DNA of 64,000 bases from positions 7,452-71,451 of the forward strand of contig JBCCHB010000080.1 of the NCBI GenBank assembly GCA_039028975.1, in the 5' to 3' direction. Below are positions 9,646 to 18,578 of this stretch, one piece after another. The notes beneath the pieces were generated by a model that searched no databases, was not told the DNA's origin, and saw only the letters and a list, made by a program, of their open reading frames with translations. How positions within the stretch are numbered: position 1 is the first letter of the stretch; the number at the start of each line of letters is the position of its first letter. This DNA is from JAHBNG01 sp039028975 (GTDB lineage: Bacteria > Chloroflexota > Anaerolineae > Caldilineales > Caldilineaceae). A program made the position numbers and the translations under genes.

Positions 9646-9851
9646 AGAGAGTAACTCGGCGTGCAGAAAAAACCTGTGAAGATGTCCAGGTTTGACCTTG
9701 ATCGTATTATGCGATTACAATAGTTAAACTCAGCCTCATTTGAAAATGAGTGCCTTCTATTATTTGGGTTAGAAAGATTAAGTGCTGATTTTCAAATAGA
9801 GTGCAATATAGACCTACTATTTATATTAAACATGATCAAAGTCTGAACTTA

Positions 9852-9961
9852 TATACTCAAGCTCTGGCATAGATGATGCATTGCGCCCGTTTTACAAAGC
9901 AAAAGAACAGGCTCTATCTGAGTCGGATAAGATATTTTCACCTATGCCCAACCGCAGTATA
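9852..9961 (-). repeat. Palindromic element, family B, diverged copy
   Basis: It begins TATACT, carries GCTCTGGCATAGATGATG, and ends TTCACCTATGCCCAACCGCA followed by GTATA. This is family B in reverse orientation with a diverged centre. The element ends 14 bases before the glycosyltransferase start codon. Confidence 0.6.
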
Positions 9962-9975
9962 TCTGCACGAAATTT

Positions 9976-11244
9976 ATGCATATTGGCGTTGATTCCAGGT
10001 TAATCTATCACCAGCCTTATGGGATAAGCAAGTATACACTGAACTTGCTACAAGCCTTTGCAGAACTCAACAAGACAGGACGCCACAATCACATTGATGA
10101 ATCAATACCCACTGGTCTGTCACTTGACAAGCCAATTGAGTACCTGATATTTCAGCATCGACGTCATGTTACTCCAGTAATCAGTGAACCCCATTTTCAG
10201 CGCGCATCATTATATTCACCTGTTCACACACGTCTTGAGCAATTTACTTTGCCGATAGAGCTACGCTTTCATGATATCGACTTGCTTCACAGCACCGATT
10301 TTATTCCGCCATTGCGTTCACCCGTTCCAACCGTTATTACAGTTCATGACCTGGCTTTTCTCCATTGGCCTCACTTTTTAACCAAAGATAGCGCGGCTTA
10401 TTACGGGCAGATTGATCGTGCCGTTAGTGCCGCCGGGCATATCATTGTACCAAGTGAGAGTACCCGCCAAGATCTAATCGGGCAATTTGGCGTGCCAGAT
10501 AGTCGGGTCAGCGTCATTTATGAGGCCGCTAATCCTCAATACAAACCGTTACCCGTTGAAGAGGCCCGACGAGATGTAGTAGCGCAATTTAAAATTCCAG
10601 AGAAGTATATCCTCTTTGTTGGAACCATTGAACCCCGAAAAAATGTTGAAGGATTGTTACGCGCCTATAAGTATTTGCGCGAAAAATATGCAGTAGACGA
10701 CGTGGGACTTGTCATTCGCGGCAGCTATGGTTGGCTATATGAAGAGACTTTAGATGTGTTGGATGAACTCAATTTGAGATCCAGCGTCTTCATTCTAGGA
10801 AGGGTTCCCGATGAGCTGCTTTGGAAACTTTATGTAGGTGCTCGTTGCCATGTTCATGCCGCTCACTACGAGGGGTTTGGCTTGCCCCCATTGGAGGCTA
10901 TGGCCTGTGGAACGCCAACGATTGTGAGCAACGTTAGCAGTTTACCGGAGGTAGTAGGTGATGCGGCCCTGTTAGTGGACCCCAATGAATGGGAGGAGAT
11001 AGCCGTAGCCATCCATCGTCTACTCAGCGACGACTCACTCCATGCAGAGTTGCGGGCGAAAGGACTCCAACGAGCAGGTTGTTTTAGCTGGATCAATGCA
11101 GCCCAAAGCACATTACAGGTTTACAGACATGTATTAGGCCAAGACGATGCTTTGCCTCTCCCCCAACACGATAAAGTCAACCTTGGGAACACCCTGTCTA
11201 CGTCTTCTCAGTCCACCGCGTCTGAGCGGATCCCTCTCAAATGA
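9976..11244 (+). CDS. GT4-family glycosyltransferase
   Basis: A 422-residue cytoplasmic or membrane-associated glycosyltransferase with the GT-B fold. The N-terminal half has the G-I-S-K-Y-T nucleotide-side loop and TVHDLAFLHWP. The C-terminal half has FVGTIEPRKNVEGLL, the family's E-x7-E region as YEGFGLPPLEAMACGTP, and VSSLPEVVGDAA. These are typical of mannosyl- or rhamnosyl-transferases that build surface glycans; the sugar is not predictable. Its stop overlaps the ATG of the next gene by 4 bases. No Shine-Dalgarno is seen: a family B palindrome ends 14 bases before the ATG. The C-terminal 25 residues are low complexity. Confidence 0.9.
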   Translation: MHIGVDSRLIYHQPYGISKYTLNLLQAFAELNKTGRHNHIDESIPTGLSLDKPIEYLIFQHRRHVTPVISEPHFQRASLYSPVHTRLEQFTLPIELRFHDIDLLHSTDFIPPLRSPVPTVITVHDLAFLHWPHFLTKDSAAYYGQIDRAVSAAGHIIVPSESTRQDLIGQFGVPDSRVSVIYEAANPQYKPLPVEEARRDVVAQFKIPEKYILFVGTIEPRKNVEGLLRAYKYLREKYAVDDVGLVIRGSYGWLYEETLDVLDELNLRSSVFILGRVPDELLWKLYVGARCHVHAAHYEGFGLPPLEAMACGTPTIVSNVSSLPEVVGDAALLVDPNEWEEIAVAIHRLLSDDSLHAELRAKGLQRAGCFSWINAAQSTLQVYRHVLGQDDALPLPQHDKVNLGNTLSTSSQSTASERIPLK

Positions 11245-12527
11245 AGCTGCTTTTTATTACGCCACAAGTGCCTTATCCCCCCCAGCAGGGAACAACCATC
11301 CGCAACTACAACCTGCTTCGTCACCTAGCGAAACGTCATACAATCGATCTCATTTCGTTTGAGTCCCAGGATGACGAGCTCACCGATGAAAATCCCCTCT
11401 ATCAACTTTGTCGCCGCTTTGAAGTAGTCCCACAACCCTTGCGTACAATGGGTGCGCGTCTGCGCGATACCATCTTCTCTCCACTTCCCGATATGGGGCA
11501 TCGATTAGAATCTGCCGAGATGCACGCATTGATTGAACGTTGGGTGGCCAATGCCGAGCCTGGGGAGTGGCATATTGTCCAAATAGAGGGGATTGAAGTT
11601 GCCCAATATGGTCGCCAGGTGCTAGAAGGGATGAAGTGTCGCTTTGGAGACCAGCCAGGAGCGCGCCCGAAACTGATCTTTGATAATCATAATTGCGAAT
11701 ATCTCTTGCAAAAGCGCAATGCACTCAATGATCTAAGAACGCCAAGACGCTGGGTAGGTGGGGCATATAGCGTGACTCAGTGGTTCAAACTCTGGAGGTA
11801 TGAACGATCAGTCTGTCATTCGACGGACGCAACGGTTGCTGTTAGTGACGCCGACCAAAGTGCCTTGCAAATACTTGCCCCCCAAACCCGCGTAGCCACA
11901 GTACCCAATGGAATTGATATTGATAATCTGCCTGTTCTGAGTGGATCTTCTACTGTCTTATCTTCTTTGGATAGGGAGCTTTCGATTCTCTTTATTGGCA
12001 AAATGGACTATCGGCCCAATATTGATGCTATGTTATGGTTTGGTCAAGAGATTTTCCCCCTAATTAAGGCCGAGGTTGCTGATGTGCGGCTCAACATTGT
12101 GGGCTTAAATCCGCACACTAGATTGGATCCGCTTCGTGGGGATCCAGCCATATCTATCACTGGTAAGGTAGAAGATGTAACGCCCTATTTGGCTGCCGCA
12201 ACGGCCTATGTTATTCCGCTGAGAGTAGGTGGTGGCACCCGATTTAAGGTATTAGAGGCTATGGCTCATAGCAAAGCCATTGTAACGACTTCGCTGGGTA
12301 TTGAGGGGATTCCAGCTATAGCCAACGAGCATCTATTCATAGCAGACACACCAGAAGCCTTTGCCAAGGCAGTTATTCGTTTGCTTGAAGAGAAGGCTAG
12401 GGGAGAAGGAAAGCAAGGACAAACAATGGGAGAGAACAGTCGCAATCTGGTAGTAGAGCATTTTGCTTGGCAGCATATTGTTCCACGGCTGGAACAACTC
12501 TACCAACAGATTCGTATGGCTCAGTGA
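11241..12527 (+). CDS. Second GT4-family glycosyltransferase
   Basis: A 428-residue GT-B glycosyltransferase, translationally coupled to the preceding one through an ATGA overlap. The opening MKLLFITPQVPYPPQQGTT and FDNHNCEYLLQKR resemble sugar transferases of exopolysaccharide clusters. The C-terminal donor domain has FIGKMDYRPNIDA, GRVEDV-like GKVEDVTPY and PLRVGGGTRFKVLEAMA. The last is the usual donor-binding E motif. Together with its neighbour it probably adds successive sugars to one glycan. No polymerase or flippase is adjacent, so the glycan type (lipid-linked, exopolysaccharide or protein glycan) is open. Confidence 0.88.
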   Translation: MKLLFITPQVPYPPQQGTTIRNYNLLRHLAKRHTIDLISFESQDDELTDENPLYQLCRRFEVVPQPLRTMGARLRDTIFSPLPDMGHRLESAEMHALIERWVANAEPGEWHIVQIEGIEVAQYGRQVLEGMKCRFGDQPGARPKLIFDNHNCEYLLQKRNALNDLRTPRRWVGGAYSVTQWFKLWRYERSVCHSTDATVAVSDADQSALQILAPQTRVATVPNGIDIDNLPVLSGSSTVLSSLDRELSILFIGKMDYRPNIDAMLWFGQEIFPLIKAEVADVRLNIVGLNPHTRLDPLRGDPAISITGKVEDVTPYLAAATAYVIPLRVGGGTRFKVLEAMAHSKAIVTTSLGIEGIPAIANEHLFIADTPEAFAKAVIRLLEEKARGEGKQGQTMGENSRNLVVEHFAWQHIVPRLEQLYQQIRMAQ

Positions 12528-12594
12528 CTCACAACCTTAAACAGAAACTGAGCAATCCAAAATGGATTATCGTCAATTGTTTACTTGTGATGGT

Positions 12595-14160
12595 TTATCC
12601 TCCTGTCACGCGGAAGCTACTAAAAACGGCATCAAATGAAGCATTGAGCGCTTCTTGCCTTTCTGTTTCAATGGCGGCCCCAATTACATAATTTTGTCCA
12701 TCTTCATTCACAGCCACAAGTCGAACAAAGACATCCTGTCCCAAAAAAACGGCACGGTACTGTTGCTCATATCCATTGACAGAGCCAATTTGTACGTAAG
12801 TTCCTGCTAAAGGTCTCAATGACTGAAAAACCGTATTTCCCTCCTCCACATACTGATCAATGAGCGTCTCCAGCAAATTCCCGGCTTCATTAGCGGTAAT
12901 CTGTTGAACAAAGATACGAGCAAAATAATCTACCGCATCAAAATTGGTTAGACTAGCCGAAGAAGATACTTTCCATCCGTCTGGGACATTGATCATATAC
13001 TGACCATTAGAGGGGCTATACGGCTTAAGGACAATCGCTGTAAGGGGCTGCACGAGACTATTTTCTGAAGATGGCTGATTTTCAGTTGTGGGAGGCTCAG
13101 GTGAGCGGGGGGGGTTAATCGTTAGGACAATAATCACAATAAGTGCTGAAATCACTAAGCTCAGCATTGTAGGAAGTACGGCCCAGCCTAGCGCCTTGGA
13201 GGCACGATTAGAAGTAGCAATCACCGGCTGGCTACGGCGTTCTGTAACGCCTTCTGTAGGCTGTGGAGTTGTATGACTGTTGCGAAGTCCACGAGAATAG
13301 CCGCGGTTGCGCGTCTGTGGAATCCAAGATTGCCCTTCTTCTAGAGCATCGGAAAATGCAATTGCGGAACGATAACGCTTAGGAGGATCTTTGGATAATA
13401 CGCGGTTCAGCGCATAGGCAATTCCAGGTGGAATAGAGGGGTTGATCACTTCTGGTGCTGGTGCCGGTTCATAAATAATTTTATATAAGAGAGCTGTCTG
13501 GCTATCTGCCTGAAATGGAAGGCGCCCGGTAAACATTCTATAGGCAATGACCCCCAGGCTATATACGTCAGCACGCTGATCGATATCCGTATCCCCCCGT
13601 GCTTGTTCAGGTGACATAAAGGACGGGGTTCCAACTGAATAGTCGGCCATGGTAAACACGGTTGTTGTCTCATCAGATACCAGCTGTCTTGCCATGCCAA
13701 AATCCGCAACGACTGCTCGATTTTTATCTGTGATCAGTATATTGTTAAGGTTGATATCTCGGTGGACAAAGCCCAAATTATGAGCATATTCCAGTCCTTC
13801 TGCAATCTGTTGGACAATGGGAATAATCTGAGCAGTGGTAAGTAGTTTGCCCTGATGATTCAGCTTATTGGATAGTGTATCACCATGAATTAGCTCAAGA
13901 GCAATATAAGGATGTCCATCAGCTTTACCAGCTTCATAGATTCGTACTAAATTGGGGTGGACAAGCTTAGCGGCATTCTGTCCTTCTTTCACAAATCGAT
14001 TAAGATAGCTTACCTTGTTAAGATGTTGAGGCAACAACATCTTTAATGCTGCCTCTTGCCCTGTCCGAATATGCCGGGCACGATAAACAACCGCAACGGC
14101 ACCGCGTCCAATCTGCTCTCCAACCTCGTAATCCCCGATTTTTTGAGTCACGATAGCCAT
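12595..14160 (-). CDS. Membrane-anchored Ser/Thr protein kinase, altered catalytic loop
   Basis: A 521-residue PknB-like kinase. The N-terminal kinase domain (about 10-275) has the glycine loop IGRGAVAVVY, the ATP lysine in AALKML, VADFGMA and GTPSFMSPEQ. The catalytic loop reads HRDINLNN: the lysine normal in Ser/Thr kinases (HRDxKxxN) is Asn, read directly as codon AAC. A single membrane helix at about 325-350 is followed by an external domain of about 150 residues (INVPDGWKVSS...) that may sense a ligand. It begins 5 bases after the Kelch/DUF11 gene at 14166-16157, so the two are probably one unit. Activity may be reduced or use an altered mechanism; it could be a pseudokinase. Confidence 0.88.
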   Translation of the reverse strand: MAIVTQKIGDYEVGEQIGRGAVAVVYRARHIRTGQEAALKMLLPQHLNKVSYLNRFVKEGQNAAKLVHPNLVRIYEAGKADGHPYIALELIHGDTLSNKLNHQGKLLTTAQIIPIVQQIAEGLEYAHNLGFVHRDINLNNILITDKNRAVVADFGMARQLVSDETTTVFTMADYSVGTPSFMSPEQARGDTDIDQRADVYSLGVIAYRMFTGRLPFQADSQTALLYKIIYEPAPAPEVINPSIPPGIAYALNRVLSKDPPKRYRSAIAFSDALEEGQSWIPQTRNRGYSRGLRNSHTTPQPTEGVTERRSQPVIATSNRASKALGWAVLPTMLSLVISALIVIIVLTINPPRSPEPPTTENQPSSENSLVQPLTAIVLKPYSPSNGQYMINVPDGWKVSSSASLTNFDAVDYFARIFVQQITANEAGNLLETLIDQYVEEGNTVFQSLRPLAGTYVQIGSVNGYEQQYRAVFLGQDVFVRLVAVNEDGQNYVIGAAIETERQEALNASFDAVFSSFRVTGG

Positions 14161-14165
14161 GAAGT

Positions 14166-16157
14166 CTATTTTGAAGAAGATAGGTACGGCAAGAACGTTG
14201 AAATTGAAGGGTTCATCAATCGGGTACCGTTATACGTACCATCCCGCTCGTTGAAAGACCATGAGACTTCGGGGCTTTCATGAATAATCGTGAAGGCATC
14301 GCCAACAATAGGTCTTGTATTGGCAATTTCTGTCCATATATAGTCAGTTCCGTCGGCACGGGCTCCTTCAGTACTGCTTACACCATAGTGATTGTTCAGT
14401 ACAGTCTGTTGAGCAGAGATAGTGTAGGTAAACGTTTCGGCGGCAAAAGGAGCAATGATAGGTAATGTCCACACAACTTCATTTTCTTCTGTCAAATCAC
14501 CGCCACCTTGGCGATACGTAGCAGCAAAGGGTAGTGTATTTGTGACAACAATATTAGTAAAAGGAATCGCGCTTCGGTTGACCAATACAATCGAATAATC
14601 GAAAGGTGTATCAGGTTCTGCCTGAGCAGGACCGTTCAGACTGAGTTGGAACACTTTTTGCGGAGAGTTACTTGGCACTACGGGTGCGTGGCGCCGAAGC
14701 CTGTACGAGATCTCCCCTTTTGCTTGGCTATCTAAATCACCAATCTGCCAATTGATGCTATTTTGAGTAATTGTAACTGGATAAACGCTACTTGCCGAAA
14801 TACTATTGCCGACGAAATCCAATCCTTCGGGAATTTCGCTCTCAATTCGCACGCTGGATATTGGTTCATCTAGCACGGTAAATTCAATATTATACTTTAC
14901 TTCTTCACCAGGCCCGATCCACCCACTTGGCTCATGGCTGAATTGAACATCTATTGGGGGAGTAGGTGTAAACGTCGGCGTAGGTGTTGGTGTGTTTGTT
15001 GCGGTGGCAGTAGGTGTTGGGGTAGGTGTATTTGGAAAGGTGGAGCGATAGACCATAGATTGGACTGCCGTATCTACATATCCACCAATGGCAAAGACAA
15101 AGTCCGACCCATAGCGATTCATCTTGACGGCTGCAAAGCGATAGAGCGTACTCGGTAAGGGCGTTAATGAGATCCAGTTTCCCAAAGCACCATCATTGCC
15201 AATGGGAGCTGACCATACTGTCCCATATTCCCCATCTCTATTTTTACCCCCAATAACCAGGAGCTGACCGTCATGAATGACTGAGTCATGGTAGTAACGA
15301 CCATCAATTAGGTCAGGCCCTATCTGCCACTCAGCCAAGGTGCCATCATCATTCACCGCACTGTAGTAGACGCTATCGAATGCGGAGTTGTCCGCCTGCC
15401 CTGAGCCACCGGTGATGTAAACAAACGACTTTCCATCAATAGTGGCTTTGGTTAGGCTAAACCGACGCAAGGGCTCGGGCAGACTAGGACCAATTTGCCA
15501 ATCACCGAGGAGATGCCCTGTAGTCGGATCTAAGTCTATGTAATAGACCGCTGATAATGGTCTATTACTCTCATTGTCATATCCGCCAAAGGAGTAGAGC
15601 CGTTGTCCTATCACCACCGATTTGTGAAGCGTGACAACAGTTTTGTACGTACCCGTATCTTCCCAGCTGGATACTCGTCCATCATCGGTTAGAACTCCCC
15701 GCCAAATTGTGTTATTGGGTTTATTTTTATCTTCAGAGGCATTTTCATTCCATCCCCCAATCACATAGACAAATTGATTGAAGACTGCGAGGGAATGAAG
15801 ATACAAGGGTTCTCTTAACTGGGACGCGGCAGACCAACGGCCTAAAGTTCCGTCGGCGAGGATTGGCGCAGAGTATACATCTTGTACAGATTTTCCCAGA
15901 CTATTTTTCCCACCAAAGACCATTAGGTGATTCTTATAGATAATGGCATTGCGGTTTGCAATCTCAATGGGCAATGGTTGGAGAGCTGTCCAGCTCCTAA
16001 TCTCGGCCAGAGGTTGGGTTGGGGACCCGGCTTGTAATCGATGAGGGCTCGCCCAAAGACATAAGGCAGCTATACCAATAAAAAAAGCGGCAATGAATGC
16101 TGGAATGACCAGCTCTGCGGGTAAAAACTTCTCCCTCGTTTGGGCGTCCTTGGTCAT
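14166..16157 (-). CDS. Membrane-anchored Kelch-like / DUF11 protein
   Basis: A 663-residue protein with an N-terminal membrane helix (about 14-36: LVIPAFIAAFFIGIAALCLW). It has about six Kelch-type blades from residue 50 to 375 (recurring L-x-V-x-G-G and W motifs such as YVIGGWNENAS). A Thr-Pro linker (about 380-405) leads to two DUF11-like beta domains (EEVKYNIEFTVLD; DTPFDYSIVLVNRS) and the C-terminal tail STFLPYLSSSK. It is paralogous in whole architecture to the protein at 16519-18576. It lies directly ahead of the kinase gene. A surface role, presenting a beta-propeller outside the membrane as a partner or substrate of the kinase, is inferred from gene order only. Confidence 0.82.
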   Translation of the reverse strand: MTKDAQTREKFLPAELVIPAFIAAFFIGIAALCLWASPHRLQAGSPTQPLAEIRSWTALQPLPIEIANRNAIIYKNHLMVFGGKNSLGKSVQDVYSAPILADGTLGRWSAASQLREPLYLHSLAVFNQFVYVIGGWNENASEDKNKPNNTIWRGVLTDDGRVSSWEDTGTYKTVVTLHKSVVIGQRLYSFGGYDNESNRPLSAVYYIDLDPTTGHLLGDWQIGPSLPEPLRRFSLTKATIDGKSFVYITGGSGQADNSAFDSVYYSAVNDDGTLAEWQIGPDLIDGRYYHDSVIHDGQLLVIGGKNRDGEYGTVWSAPIGNDGALGNWISLTPLPSTLYRFAAVKMNRYGSDFVFAIGGYVDTAVQSMVYRSTFPNTPTPTPTATATNTPTPTPTFTPTPPIDVQFSHEPSGWIGPGEEVKYNIEFTVLDEPISSVRIESEIPEGLDFVGNSISASSVYPVTITQNSINWQIGDLDSQAKGEISYRLRRHAPVVPSNSPQKVFQLSLNGPAQAEPDTPFDYSIVLVNRSAIPFTNIVVTNTLPFAATYRQGGGDLTEENEVVWTLPIIAPFAAETFTYTISAQQTVLNNHYGVSSTEGARADGTDYIWTEIANTRPIVGDAFTIIHESPEVSWSFNERDGTYNGTRLMNPSISTFLPYLSSSK

Positions 16158-16518
16158 AGAACTAATCCTACTGGGTCAGTGTTTAGAATAACAAGATATA
16201 CTGCGGTTGGCCATAGGTGAGAATAATACAACAGTATTTTAGACGAGTAGATTATTCTCACCTATGACAGAGCCAAGTATAACGATTAGGCCATGTGAGA
16301 CGTGCCGAATCATTTACGAATTCATGACAGAATGCGATCACAATCGGCTATTGGCAACAGCCGATTACGACTTAGAAGCTACCTTAAAGTAATGACATCT
16401 AAGCACTCTTTTTCAGACAACTTCTTACAAAAGTAGACCACAACGATTCAGGGTTATCTCTAATGGATATGAGCGTTACGATCGACTGACTATCAAAAAC
16501 TCAATTTTTTGGGGCTAC
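16158..16518. other. Intergenic region with a family B palindrome
   Basis: These 361 bases separate the two Kelch genes. Apart from the family B element at 16197-16281, placed 39 bases upstream of the Kelch start, no gene or clear terminator is seen. The promoter of the Kelch-kinase pair must lie here if it is a separate unit. Confidence 0.6.
16197..16281 (+). repeat. Palindromic element, family B, best-preserved copy
   Basis: 85 bp, from TATACTGCGGTTGGCC to GACAGAGCCAAGTATA. The inner arms ATAGGTGAGAATAAT (16213-16227) and ATTATTCTCACCTAT (16251-16265) are perfect 15-bp complements with a 23-base loop. It serves as the type sequence for the family. Confidence 0.85.
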
Positions 16519-18576
16519 CTACTGAGATAGATATGGCAGGAATATCATTTTACGCAGGCTAGGATTTTGGACCCCTAGTGCCTGAAATACACTTGTGTTT
16601 CCATCATAATCCCAAGAGATACGAACGTTATTATTTAGGATGGTAATCCCGTCTCCATCCCCTGTTGGTGGCAGTCCATCAATCGTTGTCGTCAAGGGGA
16701 TGGTGCCGCTCCCCTTCGTGATGTCTGGTCCACTTGGTGGAGGTACAACAGCCTCAACCGCATACTCGTGAATGACAAATGTTAAGTTACCGCTTAGGGT
16801 AAAGTTGAACACTAGCAGCCCCTCGGGTAATGTAGGCTTTTCCCAAATGATCGTGTCATTTACCAAGCGACCACCATCACTGCTTGTTACATATTCGGCC
16901 TCCTCGGGCACACGAAGGGTCACAATTGTATCGTCTAAATCAATTGAGTCATTTGTGACCGTGAGCGTATAGTTGAGCTGTTGGCCAGATGAGGCTGACG
17001 ACGGCCCATCTACATGAATAATTAGCGCAGGATCAATGGGGCCAGGTGTAGGTAGTACCCGACGGACTTTGTACGTAATTGATCCTGAATCTGAGGCGGT
17101 TAGATCATTGAGAACCCACTGGATTGTTTCACCGGCCCCTTGTCCGGTAACACTAGACTCATTTGGTATTGAGGAGCCCGATATGAATTCAGTATTGTTT
17201 GGGATTGTTGCAGAAATAATGGGGCTTGCGGCTGTCCCGGGACCTTCGTTACGGTAATTGAGTACGTAGGTAATCTCTTCATTGGGGGCAATCCAATGAC
17301 TGGGCGAGTTATTCACATCAACATATACGTTAAGCTGTGGCGTTGGCGTTACAGTTGGTGTAGGTGTTGGCGTTGTTGTCGGTGTAGAAGTGGCTGTTGG
17401 TGTTGCTGTAGGTGTTTGTGGTATCGCTGAATGATATACATCGCTCACCAAAGTTGGTGAGCCGTTGGCTCCTTGGCCACCACTGAGAATGAAGAGATAA
17501 TCTGATTCAAGCCGCTTGGCAACTACGGCTGCAAATCGAAAGAGTGCCTTTGGCATAGATGGTAATGCCTGCCATGTGCCCAATGTGCCATCGATAGAAA
17601 TAGGAAGTCCATCAACAGAACTACGATCTGGTCCATTGTTGACATTCTTCCCACCCATCACGACCAGCTTATCATCATGATAGGCTGCTTGATGGTAGAA
17701 AATGGCCTGTGGCATTGCCACTGGTAAAAGAGTCCACTGACTTAGAGTTCCATTGCTCTGATCAACAGTCGCAACATAGATACTGTCAACGGCACTATCA
17801 TTAACATCAATCCCGCCCGTAACGTATATTTTATTCCCTATGCTGACAGCAGCATGTCGGCGCACAGCAAATGGATAAGCTGTTGTCGGAAGCCATTCAC
17901 CTAAGGTGCCGTCTGGATTAATGTCGGCAAATTTGACATCAGCTATCCCTTTGCTGCCAGGAACGCCAGTAAATCCGCCGATGCTATATAGCCGATTGTT
18001 GACGATAACGGTACTATGCTGATTGACCTTGGTCGGATAGTCTGTAGCCTCGCGTTGCCACGGACCTAGTTGTCCACCCGACATGAATTGTGCCCGATAG
18101 ACATTCGGAAGCATAGTCTCATTCCCTTTCCATCCACCTACCAGATAGATGTGGGTATCAGAAGCACTTACGGAATGCAGATAGACTGGTTCATCCAGGG
18201 GGCTGGTTGTCCCCCAGCTGATAATTGTACCATTGTCGCCGATTGTTCCCACATGGACAACATTCGATGTAAATGGGTCAATGTTATTGCGCCCACCGAT
18301 AAGATAGATGTAGTCGTCGTTGCCATCTTTATCTTCGTCATAAGCGATTGCATTTGTACTGGCTAATGCCGCGGGCAAAGAAGGTATGTTTGATGACCAT
18401 CCTGTGATAGGCGTATGGGACGATGACAGGCGTGATGAAGACCAGGCGGTTGGGATAATCAGGGCCATAGCGGCTATAACCATGACCATGATCCAAATGG
18501 CACGAAAAGTATTGGGCTTGATCTGATTTTGAGCAGATCTGTTTTCGGTAATTTTCTCTTCCTCAAACTTTCTCAT
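16519..18576 (-). CDS. Second Kelch-like / DUF11 membrane-anchored protein
   Basis: A 685-residue paralogue of the 14166-16157 product. It has a cytoplasmic N-terminal tail of about 25 residues, a membrane helix (AIWIMVMVIAAMALIIP), then Kelch blades (IYLIGGRNNID, YLVGGWKGNET, YSIGGFTGVPG, YVTGGIDVND, VVMGGKNVN, LSGGQGANG). A Thr-Pro linker follows at about 390-412, then two DUF11-type domains, and a C-terminus ending MIFLPYLSQ. It begins 2 bases after the end of the PP2C-type gene, so the pair is almost surely cotranscribed. Its short cytoplasmic tail (MRKFEEEKITENRSAQNQ) has few Ser/Thr residues. Function is unknown beyond an external propeller fold. Confidence 0.82.
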   Translation of the reverse strand: MRKFEEEKITENRSAQNQIKPNTFRAIWIMVMVIAAMALIIPTAWSSSRLSSSHTPITGWSSNIPSLPAALASTNAIAYDEDKDGNDDYIYLIGGRNNIDPFTSNVVHVGTIGDNGTIISWGTTSPLDEPVYLHSVSASDTHIYLVGGWKGNETMLPNVYRAQFMSGGQLGPWQREATDYPTKVNQHSTVIVNNRLYSIGGFTGVPGSKGIADVKFADINPDGTLGEWLPTTAYPFAVRRHAAVSIGNKIYVTGGIDVNDSAVDSIYVATVDQSNGTLSQWTLLPVAMPQAIFYHQAAYHDDKLVVMGGKNVNNGPDRSSVDGLPISIDGTLGTWQALPSMPKALFRFAAVVAKRLESDYLFILSGGQGANGSPTLVSDVYHSAIPQTPTATPTATSTPTTTPTPTPTVTPTPQLNVYVDVNNSPSHWIAPNEEITYVLNYRNEGPGTAASPIISATIPNNTEFISGSSIPNESSVTGQGAGETIQWVLNDLTASDSGSITYKVRRVLPTPGPIDPALIIHVDGPSSASSGQQLNYTLTVTNDSIDLDDTIVTLRVPEEAEYVTSSDGGRLVNDTIIWEKPTLPEGLLVFNFTLSGNLTFVIHEYAVEAVVPPPSGPDITKGSGTIPLTTTIDGLPPTGDGDGITILNNNVRISWDYDGNTSVFQALGVQNPSLRKMIFLPYLSQ

Positions 18577-18578
18577 TC

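Larger units (their letters stand above)
9297..9975. other. Repeat-rich intergenic region
   Basis: No gene is supported in these 679 bases. They hold three consecutive imperfect palindromes: a unique one at 9449-9530, a family C element at 9535-9645 and a family B element at 9852-9961. The stretch 9650-9850 is AT-rich and otherwise featureless. It is the divergent upstream region of the selB operon and the glycosyltransferases. Confidence 0.6.
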
